Part shown: positions 7,468 to 14,187 of the stretch, piece after piece | Position numbering within the stretch: position 1 is the first letter of the stretch | Layout: the number at the start of each line of letters is the position of its first letter | NCBI GenBank assembly: GCA_964423545.1 | Contig: CAYRFV010000134.1 | Span: 1-14,187 of the forward strand | Direction: 5' to 3' | Source of the DNA: JALOOE01 sp964423545 | GTDB taxonomy: Bacteria > Chloroflexota > Anaerolineae > CG2-30-64-16 | DNA: 14,187 nucleotides | The notes under the pieces: model-generated | Seen by the model: the letters and a program-made list of their open reading frames with translations, nothing else | What the model was told of the DNA's origin: nothing | Database searches by the model: none | Made by a program: the position numbers and the translations under genes

Positions 7468-7471
<4 letters not shown>
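6455..7471 (+). CDS. dppD: peptide-type ABC transporter ATP-binding protein DppD/OppD
   Basis: This is one of the two ATPases that power a Dpp/Opp-class importer at the inner face of the membrane. It has 338 residues. Walker A GESGCGKS lies at 41-48, Q-loop Gln98, signature FSGGMRQR at 156-163, Walker B LLIADE at 176-181 with catalytic Glu181, D-loop TTALD, and H-loop His214. The C-terminal oligopeptide/dipeptide extension (about 235-320) has Cys287, Cys293, Cys300 and Cys318 (CPFYARC...DRC...ACW). In some characterised family members these four cysteines hold a [4Fe-4S] cluster. The ATG has a GGAGG Shine-Dalgarno 6 nt upstream. The stop overlaps the next start (ATGA at 7468-7471), implying translational coupling. 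Family assignment is firm; dipeptide, oligopeptide or nickel specificity cannot be read from the ATPase. Confidence 0.94.
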
Positions 7472-8466
<995 letters not shown>

Positions 8467-8516
8467 AGGAAGCACAATCACGATCCGGTGTCGCTGCCAG
8501 CGAGCACGCTCATCTC

Positions 8517-8549
8517 GTCCTTAGCCGCCTCTCATCGGGCGCTAAGGAC
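8517..8549. promoter_or_regulatory. 9-bp inverted repeat overlapping the -35, candidate operator
   Basis: GTCCTTAGC (8517-8525) and its exact complement GCTAAGGAC (8541-8549) are separated by 15 nt. The arms are AT-balanced and not followed by a T run, so a terminator is unlikely. The right arm covers most of the predicted -35 of the downstream promoter, the position expected for an operator. The regulator is unknown. Confidence 0.5.
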
Positions 8550-8573
8550 AAAGTGGCCGGCATCGCTTATAGT
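8545..8573 (+). promoter_or_regulatory. internal promoter ahead of the binding lipoprotein gene
   Basis: AGGACA (8545-8550), a 17-nt spacer and TATAGT (8568-8573) match the consensus at 4 and 5 of 6 positions. It would start transcription near 8580, just before a terminator-like hairpin, and would let the binding protein be transcribed independently of the two ATPase genes. Confidence 0.5.
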
Positions 8574-8582
8574 ACGGGGTGG

Positions 8583-8636
8583 AAAACGGGTAATGGCGCT
8601 TACCGACGGCGGTGAAGCCCGAGTGACCCGTTTTTC
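8583..8636 (+). terminator. leader hairpin with T-run, candidate attenuator
   Basis: AAAACGGGT (8583-8591) pairs exactly with ACCCGTTTT (8626-8634), followed by TC. An inner helix around GGC/GCC and CTTACC/GGTGAAG can extend the fold. The A-rich left side, GC-rich stem top and T5 run fit an intrinsic terminator. It lies between the internal promoter and the Shine-Dalgarno (AAGGAGG, 8656-8662) of the lipoprotein gene, where it could attenuate transcription. It could also be an uncharacterised structured leader RNA. Confidence 0.5.
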
Positions 8637-8666
8637 GAGTTACACTATCTTCATTAAGGAGGGGAC

Positions 8667-10589
8667 ATGTCCGTCAAGAAGTGGTCCGTGGCGTTGGGGA
8701 TCGTGGTGATCCTCAGCATGGTGCTCTCGGCCTGCGCGGCCCCCACGCCGCAGGTGGTCGAGAAGGTCGTGACCCAGGTCGTCACGCAGAAGGAAGAGGT
8801 CAAGGTCGTCCAGACTCAGGTCGTCGAGAAGGCGGTCGAGAAGGTCGTCCCGCAGACCGTAGTCGTGCAGGCGACCGCGGCGCCGGCGCCGGTGCGCAAG
8901 GTGATGCGCGTCAACACGGGCGCGTACCCCGATGTGATCGACCCCCAGAAGAGTTCCTTCGTCGGCGAGATCAGCCACCTGCAGATGATCTACGAGGGGC
9001 TGACCAAGCTGAACGAGAAGCTGGAGACGATCCCGGCATCCGCCGAGAAATGGACGTACAACGCCGATCTCAGCGAGCTCACCTTCAATCTGAAGCCGGG
9101 CCTGAAGTACAGCGACGGCAGCCCGCTGAACGCCGCCCGCTACAAGTTCTCGATCATGCGCAACATCGATCCGGAGACCGCGGGCGAGTACGCGCAGATC
9201 ACCGACGAGATCAAGGGCGCGCCTGAATGGCGCGGTTTCGCCGATGATCCCAAGAAGTCGAAGGAAGATAACGCCAAGGCCAAGGCTGCGGCCAGGGACG
9301 TGGTGGACAAAGAAGGCATCACGATCTTCAAGTCCGACGGCAAGACCCCCTGCGCGCCGAAGCTGGCCGATGCCTACAAAGAAGCCGACTGCACCGTCCT
9401 GAAGCTCAAGTTCGCCTACCCGGCGGATTTTGCGGTGAAGGAATTGGCGGGCAAGCCCCGGCCGGCCCCCTACTTCCACACCGTCATGAGCCTGTGGGTC
9501 ACCTATCCGGCCAAGGAAGAAAACATCACGGGCGGCAAGGATATCTGGTGGACCTCGGCTAAGTATCAGATCGGCAACGGCCCGTTCATCCTCAAGAGCA
9601 TCGAGCCGTATGTGAAGGCCGTCTTCATCCCCAACCCCAACTACGCTGGTGACAAGGCCAAGATCGACGTCGAGTACTCCTACATCACCGACGGCGCGGT
9701 TGCATTCGAAGCGTACAAGAACAACGAGTTCGACGTGATCGGCTTCGGCGCCGAGGACTGGAAGAACATCCAGGCGGATGCGGCCCTGAAGGAGCAGGCC
9801 AAGGTCTATCCCGGCGCCTGCACCTTTGCCGTGATGTTCCATCAGTTGAAGGAGCCGTTCACCGATCCGAAGGTGCGGCAGGCATTCACCCAGTCGTATG
9901 ATCGTGCAGCCTGGGTTAAAGACGTGCTGGCCGGACTGGGCGCGCCGACCCTCACCTGGATCCCGCCCGGGTACCCTGGGTACGACAAGGACGAGAAGCG
10001 CTGGGCTTTTGATGTGGAAGCCGCCAAGAAGGCGCTGGCCGAATCCAAGTACGGTTCGGTCGACAAGCTGCCGCCCATCAAGCTGACCTTCTCCGACACC
10101 CCGCGCAACCGCACCCGCAACGAGTGGCTGGCGCAGAACTGGAAGAAGAACCTGGGCGTCGACCTGAAGCTGGACCCGGTGGATCCGACCACCTACACGG
10201 CGTTGACCAAGGACATCAAGACTGCGCCGCAGACCTTCATCCTTGGCTGGTGCGCCGATTACCCTGATCCGCAGAACTGGTTAAGCGTCTACTGGAAGAC
10301 CGGCGCCTTCGGCGAGCGCATCGGCTACTCCAACAAGGAGTTCGATGCCCTGGTGGACAAGGCGGATGCCGAGCCCGATCCCGCCAAGCGCGCGAAGCTG
10401 TACGACGATGCGCAGAAGCTGCTCATCGCCGGCGTGCCGGTCGCGATGGCGTGGAACAATGTCAACCAGTACCTGGTGAAGCCGTGGGTCACGGGCTACA
10501 AGCCCTACCCGCAGGAGCATGGGTTCCCCGGCAGCGTGGCGCCGTGGACCATCGACATCGACACGACGAAGCTGCCCGCCAAGAAGTAA
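8667..10589 (+). CDS. ABC transporter substrate-binding lipoprotein, family 5 (DppA/OppA-like)
   Basis: This is the extracytoplasmic ligand-binding component of the importer, 640 residues long. A lipoprotein signal peptide (1-22) ends in lipobox LSAC with Cys23, which would be lipid-anchored to the membrane. Residues 30-68 are a linker of valine-rich tetrads (VVEKVVTQVVTQ...VVEKAVEKVV), typical of Chloroflexota binding proteins. The SBP_bac_5 fold follows from about residue 78: MIYEGLTKLNEKLETIPASA, LTFNLKPGLKYSDGSPLNA, the QIGNGPFILKS block, DPKVRQAFTQSYDR, and the C-terminal FILGWCADYPDPQNW and DALVDKADAEPDPAKRAKLY segments. Cys229 and Cys242 lie close together in a lobe-I insertion and could form a disulfide. 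The start has AAGGAGG 4 nt upstream. It lies between the ATPase and permease genes with its own promoter. The ligand (peptide, nickel or sugar oligomer) cannot be told from sequence. Confidence 0.93.
   Translation: MSVKKWSVALGIVVILSMVLSACAAPTPQVVEKVVTQVVTQKEEVKVVQTQVVEKAVEKVVPQTVVVQATAAPAPVRKVMRVNTGAYPDVIDPQKSSFVGEISHLQMIYEGLTKLNEKLETIPASAEKWTYNADLSELTFNLKPGLKYSDGSPLNAARYKFSIMRNIDPETAGEYAQITDEIKGAPEWRGFADDPKKSKEDNAKAKAAARDVVDKEGITIFKSDGKTPCAPKLADAYKEADCTVLKLKFAYPADFAVKELAGKPRPAPYFHTVMSLWVTYPAKEENITGGKDIWWTSAKYQIGNGPFILKSIEPYVKAVFIPNPNYAGDKAKIDVEYSYITDGAVAFEAYKNNEFDVIGFGAEDWKNIQADAALKEQAKVYPGACTFAVMFHQLKEPFTDPKVRQAFTQSYDRAAWVKDVLAGLGAPTLTWIPPGYPGYDKDEKRWAFDVEAAKKALAESKYGSVDKLPPIKLTFSDTPRNRTRNEWLAQNWKKNLGVDLKLDPVDPTTYTALTKDIKTAPQTFILGWCADYPDPQNWLSVYWKTGAFGERIGYSNKEFDALVDKADAEPDPAKRAKLYDDAQKLLIAGVPVAMAWNNVNQYLVKPWVTGYKPYPQEHGFPGSVAPWTIDIDTTKLPAKK
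8754..8870 (+). repeat. valine tetrad-repeat linker in binding lipoprotein
   Basis: This encodes residues 30-68, built from imperfect repeats of the VVxK/VVTQ type, with GTCGT(C/G) recurring about every 12 nt. It forms a probable helical or coiled-coil spacer between the lipid anchor and the binding domain. Confidence 0.7.
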
Positions 10590-10603
10590 CGGTTGGGGAC
10601 AGC

Positions 10604-10636
10604 ACAGGCCCGGTCCCGATATGAGATCGGGCCTGT
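10604..10636 (+). other. intercistronic hairpin 1 after binding-protein gene
   Basis: ACAGGCCCG (10604-10612) and CGGGCCTGT (10628-10636) form a 9-bp stem with a 15-nt loop. A competing inner stem CCCGAT/ATCGGG (10615-10620, 10626-10631) is possible. No T run follows, so it is more likely an mRNA-stabilising or rho-independent-weak element than a full terminator. Confidence 0.55.
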
Positions 10637-10654
10637 CCGCACGCCTGCTCAGGT

Positions 10655-10679
10655 GACCGGCATTTTTGATGTGCCGGTC
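10655..10679 (+). other. intercistronic hairpin 2 before permease gene
   Basis: GACCGGCA (10655-10662) and TGCCGGTC (10672-10679) form an 8-bp stem with a T-rich 9-nt loop. It ends 28 nt before the permease start, so it may protect the upstream mRNA or limit expression of the permeases. No T run follows the stem. Confidence 0.55.
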
Positions 10680-10707
10680 GCCCGGCAGCGTATGTCCGGG
10701 TGTTGTG

Positions 10708-11703
10708 ATGACCACTTACTTTATCCGCCGACTGCTCTGGTTGGTGCCGGTGCTTTTCTTCGTGGCGTTTCTTACTTTTGCCTTGATGCACGCCGCGCCC
10801 GGCGGCCCCTGGGACCGTAACCTTGACGCACGGCAGGTGGACAAGACGACCCAGGAGATCCTCAACCGGCGGTATGGCCTGGACAAGCCGCTTTACTTCA
10901 ACCTGAGCGGCGGCAATCCGCTCGATAGCCAGTTCTGGAACTACATCTTCGGTCTCCTGCGCGGCGACCTGGGTCCGTCTTACCGCATGCGCGGGATGGA
11001 TGTCCAGGATATCCTTTTCAAGGCGCCCGAAGATGAGCCGTTCTGGGAGAGTCGCTTCGGCTATTCGATGCGTCTGGGCCTCTTTGCGCTCACGATTGCC
11101 GTTGTGTTGGGCATTCCGCTCGGCATGATCGCCGCGCTCAAACGCAACACGATTGCCGATTACTTTGCTCTCTTCCTTTCCACTATCGGCGTTTCGGTGC
11201 CCAGTTTTGTGCTTCTCTTGCTGCTGCTGATCGTGGTCGTCAAGGGACTGGGCATCGGCAAGTTCGCCCAGCACGACTGGGGCAATCCGGCCGAGTGGCT
11301 CGTGCCTTCGTTGATCCTGGGTTTCGGCACCTTCGCCTATATCACCCGCCTCACCCGCTCCAGCATGTTGGAGGTGATGCAGCAGGACTATGTGCGCACG
11401 GCTCGCGCCAAGGGCTTGGCCGAGCGGGTCGTCATCTCGCGGCACATGCTGCGCAACGCCTTGATCCCCGTCGTAACGATCCTGGGGCCGGCGCTGGCGG
11501 GCCTGGTGACCGGCTCCTTCATCATCGAGACGATGTTGAGCTTTCCCGGCAGCGGCCGCGAATATGTGCGGGCGATCAGCAACCGGGACTACTCGATGAT
11601 CATGGCGACCACGCTGATCTACGCCGTCTTGATTGCGCTGGCTAATCTCACCGTGGATCTGATTTACGCCTTCCTCGATCCGCGCATCCGGCTGGGGGAC
11701 TGA
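10708..11703 (+). CDS. dppB: peptide-type ABC transporter permease DppB/OppB
   Basis: This is one of the two membrane subunits that form the translocation channel, 331 residues from ATG 10708. TM1 (about 8-28, LWLVPVLFFVAFLTFALMHA) precedes a long extracytoplasmic segment (about 29-125), as is usual for DppB. At least five more TM segments follow, including LGLFALTIAVVLGIPLGMIA and VPSFVLLLLLLIVVVKGL. The EAA loop that contacts the ATPases is DYVRTARAKGLAERVVISRH (from Asp227). The C-terminus FLDPRIRLGD is family-typical. The start is uncertain: ATG 10708 gives the standard MTTYFIRRLLWLVP N-terminus but has only a weak GGGTG Shine-Dalgarno. GTG 10705 or ATG 10666 would also be in frame, and 10666 would fall inside hairpin 2. 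The next gene starts 2 nt after its stop. Confidence 0.92.
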   Translation: MTTYFIRRLLWLVPVLFFVAFLTFALMHAAPGGPWDRNLDARQVDKTTQEILNRRYGLDKPLYFNLSGGNPLDSQFWNYIFGLLRGDLGPSYRMRGMDVQDILFKAPEDEPFWESRFGYSMRLGLFALTIAVVLGIPLGMIAALKRNTIADYFALFLSTIGVSVPSFVLLLLLLIVVVKGLGIGKFAQHDWGNPAEWLVPSLILGFGTFAYITRLTRSSMLEVMQQDYVRTARAKGLAERVVISRHMLRNALIPVVTILGPALAGLVTGSFIIETMLSFPGSGREYVRAISNRDYSMIMATTLIYAVLIALANLTVDLIYAFLDPRIRLGD

Positions 11704-11705
11704 AG

Positions 11706-12713
11706 ATGACCACACGCACCGTAACGCCCCCGGGCACGGCTTCAGAGGAAGCTGTGCGGGAGACCGCTCTCGCGCAGACCATCTCACGTCCGCCGCGCTC
11801 CCTGTGGAAGGACGCCTGGCACCGCCTGCTGCGCAACAAGGCGGCTGTTCTCGGCGCGCTGGTGATCGCGTTCTTCCTCGCGGTGGCCGCTCTGGCGCCC
11901 TATCTCGCGCCGCACGATCCGCTCAGGATCTATTCGGGCAAGGGTTTCTCGCCTCCTGCCTTCGTCAAGCCGCCCGAGCCGGGCGAGCCGGTGTTCGTTT
12001 TCGGGACAGACTATTTAGGCCGCGATGTGCTGAGCCGGGTGATCTACGGCGCGCGCGTGTCGATGATCGTCGGCTTCGTGCCGGTCCTCATCATCCTGAT
12101 CATCGGCATCTCGATCGGCCTGTGGGCCGGCTATCGGGGCGGCCGCACCGACAACCTGTTGATGCGGCTCACCGACATCGTGTATGCCTTCCCGGCGCTG
12201 CTCTTCTACATCATCGTGATGACCGCGCTGCGCGATTCGGCGCTCGGCCAGTTGGCAAGCGGCATGATCTTGCTCTTCATGTCGCTGGCGCTGGTCAGTT
12301 GGGTCGGCTGCGCACGGTTGGTGCGCGGGCAAGTGCTTTCGTTGAAACGCAAGGAGTTCGTTGAGGCCGCGCGCATGATCGGCGCCAGCGACACCGAGAT
12401 CCTCATCAAGCACATCCTGCCGAATGCGCTCAGCCCGATCATCGTGACGACGGCCTTCCTCATCCCGGCCCTGATCATCACGGAGGCGACGTTGGGTTAC
12501 CTGGGCCTGGGCCTGCGGCCCGGCACCGATGCGCGCGACTTTTTCGTCACCAGTTGGGGATCGATGCTGCTGGAGGGACAGCCCGCGCTCAACTCGCAGC
12601 CGTGGCTGCTGGCGGTGCCCGCGCTCTGTCTGGCGGTGGTCGTGTTGGCGTTCAACTACCTGGGCGACGGGCTGCGCGACGCGCTCGATCCGCGGCTGGC
12701 GGGAACCGAGTAG
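11706..12713 (+). CDS. dppC: peptide-type ABC transporter permease DppC/OppC
   Basis: This is the second permease subunit, 335 residues long. The N-terminal cytosolic tail (about 1-45, ending SLWKDAWHRLLRNKAAVLGA) is standard for OppC/DppC. TM1 is at about 46-67 (ALVIAFFLAVAALAPYLAPH). A short extracytoplasmic region carries the family motif FGTDYLGRDVLSRVIYGARV. Further TM segments include MIVGFVPVLIILIIGISIGL. The EAA loop is EFVEAARMIGASDTEILIKH (from Glu217), followed by NALSPIIV. The C-terminus NYLGDGLRDALDPRL is the classic DppC ending. The ATG follows the permease B stop by 2 nt, with a GGGGGA Shine-Dalgarno over that stop, indicating translational coupling. It is the last gene of the operon, followed by a strong terminator. 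Confidence 0.94.
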   Translation: MTTRTVTPPGTASEEAVRETALAQTISRPPRSLWKDAWHRLLRNKAAVLGALVIAFFLAVAALAPYLAPHDPLRIYSGKGFSPPAFVKPPEPGEPVFVFGTDYLGRDVLSRVIYGARVSMIVGFVPVLIILIIGISIGLWAGYRGGRTDNLLMRLTDIVYAFPALLFYIIVMTALRDSALGQLASGMILLFMSLALVSWVGCARLVRGQVLSLKRKEFVEAARMIGASDTEILIKHILPNALSPIIVTTAFLIPALIITEATLGYLGLGLRPGTDARDFFVTSWGSMLLEGQPALNSQPWLLAVPALCLAVVVLAFNYLGDGLRDALDPRLAGTE

Positions 12714-12741
12714 CGCGGCCACCGATACACGAGCGAATCGG

Positions 12742-12778
12742 CGGGGGAAGGCGCACAACCTTCCCCCGTCTTGTTTCT
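12742..12778 (+). terminator. strong intrinsic terminator of the dpp-like operon
   Basis: A perfect 10-bp stem, CGGGGGAAGG (12742-12751) with CCTTCCCCCG (12759-12768), has a 7-nt loop and is followed by TCTTGTTTCT. It lies 29 nt after the last permease stop. This is the clearest terminator in the window and ends the importer operon. Confidence 0.88.
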
Positions 12779-12866
12779 CCGCCGCGCCGCGGTCCTCGTG
12801 CGCCTCGTGAGTGGCTCCGGCTTTCAGGGCGCAACGCATTCTTCTTTAAGCGTAGGCTGCATCACA

Positions 12867-12893
12867 TTGCATGCATGCGGGAGCGGCTATAAT
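12867..12893 (+). promoter_or_regulatory. upstream promoter P1 candidate
   Basis: TTGCAT (12867-12872) and a perfect TATAAT (12888-12893) have a 15-nt spacer, shorter than ideal. The same -35 hexamer is reused in the next promoter. It would start near 12900. Confidence 0.4.
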
Positions 12894-12922
12894 TTGCATC
12901 GTCCGGTGGGAACGCATATAAT
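12894..12922 (+). promoter_or_regulatory. main promoter P2 for the sugar-binding protein gene
   Basis: TTGCAT (12894-12899), an exact 17-nt spacer and perfect TATAAT (12917-12922) are present. It is predicted to start near 12929, at the centre of the following palindrome, leaving a leader of about 150 nt. Confidence 0.65.
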
Positions 12923-12936
12923 GACGCGCAGCGTCA
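12922..12936. promoter_or_regulatory. palindrome at the start site, candidate repressor operator
   Basis: TGACGC-GCA-GCGTCA has perfect 6-bp arms and a 3-nt centre, and covers the predicted start of P2. Position and symmetry fit a repressor operator, for example of a LacI- or GntR-type sugar regulator. No regulator gene is in the window. Confidence 0.5.
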
Positions 12937-13080
12937 ATGTCGAACCAATGTGCAGGTGTTATCCATAACGCCCGGGCGGAGGGCGCCGAGGAGGTGCAGA
13001 ACGCGGACACAGCCCCATCAGCCATTCATGACCGGTTCGAGAGACACCCTTTCAGTTACTCACCAGGAGAGAGAGGCACC

Positions 13081-14187
13081 ATGAAGCGTCTGTTGATCGT
13101 TCTATCCATGCTTGTCGTCCTCAGCATCGTGGCGTCCGCCTGCGCGCCGCAGGCGACCCCGACCAAGGCGCCGGAGCCCACCAAGGCGCCGGCCGCGCCG
13201 GCTGCGCCGACCAAGGCGCCGGAACCGACCAAGGCGCCCGAACCGACCAAGGCAGCGGAGCCTACCAAAGCGCCGGAGCCCACCAAGGCGGCGGCTCCTG
13301 CTGCGACCAAGGCGCCGGAGCCGACCAAGGCTGCCGCCCCTGCGGCGGGCGCCGGCTTGAAGGGCGCCGTTACGCTGTGGCATGCCTACGGCACCGGCAG
13401 CGCCGAGGAGAAGGCGCTGTCCCAGGCCCTGGATGCGCTGAAGAAAGAGAATCCCGATCTGAAGGTCGACGTGCTGCAAATCCCGTTCGACCAGGTCTTC
13501 AACAAGTGGGAGACCGAAGTGGCGGCCGGCGGCGGCCCCGATATGTACACGGTGCCGAACGACAACACCGGCAACCAGGCGCGCGCCAAGCTGTTGGCTC
13601 CGGTGGATGACTTGATCAAGGGCCGGACCGACGGCTTCGCGCCGTCTTCGTTCGCCGGCGCCACGATCGATGGCAAGCTCTACGGCGTGCCGGGCATCAT
13701 CAAGGCCGTGGCGTTGTACTACAACAAGAGCACGGTCCCCAACCCGCCTAAGACGACCGATGAGCTGTTGGCGCTCGTCAAGAGCGGCAAGAAGATCGCC
13801 ATCAACCAGAACAACTATCACAACTTCGGCTGGCTGACCGGCGCGTTCGGCGGCAAGCTGCTGGATGACAGCGGTAAGTGCATCGCCGACCAGGGCGGGT
13901 TTGCCGATGCGCTGAAGTACATGTCCGACCTGAAGGCCGCAGGCGCATCGTTCCAGACCGATGGCGGCAAGGCCGACACGCTCTTCCGCCAGGGCCAGGT
14001 TGACATGATCATCAACGGGCCGTGGGTATTGGGCGACTACAAGAAGGACCTGGGTGACAAGCTCGGCGTCGCACCGATGCCGGCCGGCCCCAAGGGCGCA
14101 GCGACCCCGCTGGCAGGCGTCGACTATTGGCACATCAATCCCAACGTCAAGCCCGAGCAGCAGAAGCTGGCGGCCGAGGTGGCGCTG
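13081..14187 (+). CDS. MalE-like sugar-binding lipoprotein, 3'-truncated by window end
   Basis: This is the extracytoplasmic sugar-binding component of a CUT1-type importer. There are 369 codons in the window with no stop, so it runs off the right edge; I estimate roughly 100 residues are missing. The lipoprotein signal ends in ASAC with Cys21. Residues about 24-93 are a Pro/Ala/Lys/Thr linker with nine TKA units, mostly PEPTKA. The SBP_bac_1 fold starts near residue 98 (GAVTLWHAYGTGS, with W100-H101). Typical blocks follow: KKENPDLKVDVLQIPFDQVF, GGGPDMYTVPND, GKLYGVPGIIKAVALYYNKS, FRQGQVDMIINGPWVLGDYK and LGVAPMPAGPKG. These resemble maltose/maltodextrin-binding proteins. The start has CAGGAGAGAGAGG upstream. 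A CUT1 permease pair is expected just beyond the window. The exact sugar is unknown. Confidence 0.93.
   Translation, partial: MKRLLIVLSMLVVLSIVASACAPQATPTKAPEPTKAPAAPAAPTKAPEPTKAPEPTKAAEPTKAPEPTKAAAPAATKAPEPTKAAAPAAGAGLKGAVTLWHAYGTGSAEEKALSQALDALKKENPDLKVDVLQIPFDQVFNKWETEVAAGGGPDMYTVPNDNTGNQARAKLLAPVDDLIKGRTDGFAPSSFAGATIDGKLYGVPGIIKAVALYYNKSTVPNPPKTTDELLALVKSGKKIAINQNNYHNFGWLTGAFGGKLLDDSGKCIADQGGFADALKYMSDLKAAGASFQTDGGKADTLFRQGQVDMIINGPWVLGDYKKDLGDKLGVAPMPAGPKGAATPLAGVDYWHINPNVKPEQQKLAAEVAL
13162..13332 (+). repeat. PEPTKA hexapeptide (18-bp) tandem repeat
   Basis: Nine TKA units, mostly from an 18-bp repeat of the form GCGCCGGAGCCGACCAAG, encode the flexible linker of the sugar-binding lipoprotein. 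Synonymous changes (GAG/GAA, CCG/CCC/CCT, AAG/AAA) show that the units have drifted rather than being freshly duplicated. Confidence 0.85.

Larger units (their letters stand above)
12779..13080 (+). promoter_or_regulatory. 302-nt gene-free upstream region of the sugar-binding protein gene
   Basis: No convincing gene lies here. It holds two promoter candidates (12867-12922), a palindrome at the predicted start site (12922-12936), a second perfect palindrome CGCCCGGGCG (12969-12978), and a leader of about 150 nt ending with CAGGAGAGAGAGG as the Shine-Dalgarno. The first 80 bases carry nothing recognisable. Confidence 0.6.

Noticed and set aside
8583..8636. Cobalamin-type or other known riboswitch in the lipoprotein leader
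   Set aside because: Only scattered short similarities (a GGTG...CCCG pattern) are present; the conserved B12 box and the required core order are missing. Kept only as a hairpin.
8640..9842. 400-codon minus-strand open frame over the binding lipoprotein gene
   Set aside because: No recognisable domain, and it is fully antisense to a well-supported family 5 binding protein. GC-rich codon bias explains it.
10489..11787. 432-codon minus-strand open frame over the permease gene
   Set aside because: It is the antisense shadow of a membrane protein, rich in His/Gln/Glu, with no domain seen.
12921..12968. 15-codon leader peptide beginning at the P2 -10 element
   Set aside because: Its ATG lies inside the -10 of the better promoter, its Shine-Dalgarno is poor and distant, and it has no regulatory codon run.
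13081..13340. CRISPR-like array suggested by regular 18-bp repeats
   Set aside because: The repeats are contiguous, in frame, encode PEPTKA, and have no unique spacers; they are a protein linker.
13102..14133. Long minus-strand open frame over the sugar-binding protein gene
   Set aside because: It is a shadow produced by GC-rich codons; its product has repetitive Arg/Leu/Gly sequence. The plus strand gives a clear lipoprotein with signal peptide and SBP fold.

Overview
The window reads as GC-rich chromosomal DNA from a member of the Chloroflexota (Anaerolineae- or Caldilinea-like). The basis is two substrate-binding lipoproteins with linkers typical of that phylum: a valine-rich tetrad linker (VVEK/VVTQ type) and a PEPTKA-repeat linker. 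An MscL with a C-terminal zinc ribbon and a MoeA fused to a binding-protein-like domain are compatible with this. The assignment is inferred from protein style, not from a marker gene.

Layout, left to right. (1) 44-1213: a PAS-like/HisKA/HATPase sensor histidine kinase with no response regulator in the window. (2) 1320-1763: mscL. (3) 1919-3046: a membrane protein joining a ferritin-like di-iron domain to a VIT1/CCC1 transporter domain (MbfA-like iron exporter architecture). (4) A minus-strand operon at 6200-3048, in the order kynB-type kynurenine formamidase, a moeA/periplasmic-binding-protein fusion, and a small cupin. Its stop codon lies 1 nt from that of the convergent iron transporter. 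(5) 6455-12713: a complete peptide/nickel-type (Dpp/Opp class) ABC importer in the order ATPase D, ATPase F, binding lipoprotein, permease B, permease C, closed by a strong intrinsic terminator. (6) 13081 to the window end: the first part of a MalE-like sugar-binding lipoprotein, presumably the first gene of a CUT1 sugar importer. It has no stop codon inside the window.

Regulation is unusually legible. A near-consensus promoter (TTGACA-17-TATCAT) drives the ABC operon, divergent from an extended -10 promoter for kynB. The binding lipoprotein has its own promoter inside the operon, with a 9-bp inverted repeat overlapping the -35 and a terminator-like hairpin in the leader. Two further hairpins lie between the lipoprotein and the permeases. 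Together these suggest the binding protein is made in excess over the ATPases and permeases. The MalE-like gene has two tandem TTGCAT/TATAAT promoters and a palindrome at the predicted start site.

I see no CRISPR array, phage, transposon, toxin-antitoxin or defence system, and no tRNA or rRNA. Nothing amounts to a wholly new system. The most unusual items are two in-frame insertions of about 37 residues in MoeA with atypical codons, the regulatory architecture in front of the lipoprotein genes, and the odd kynB-moeA-cupin grouping.
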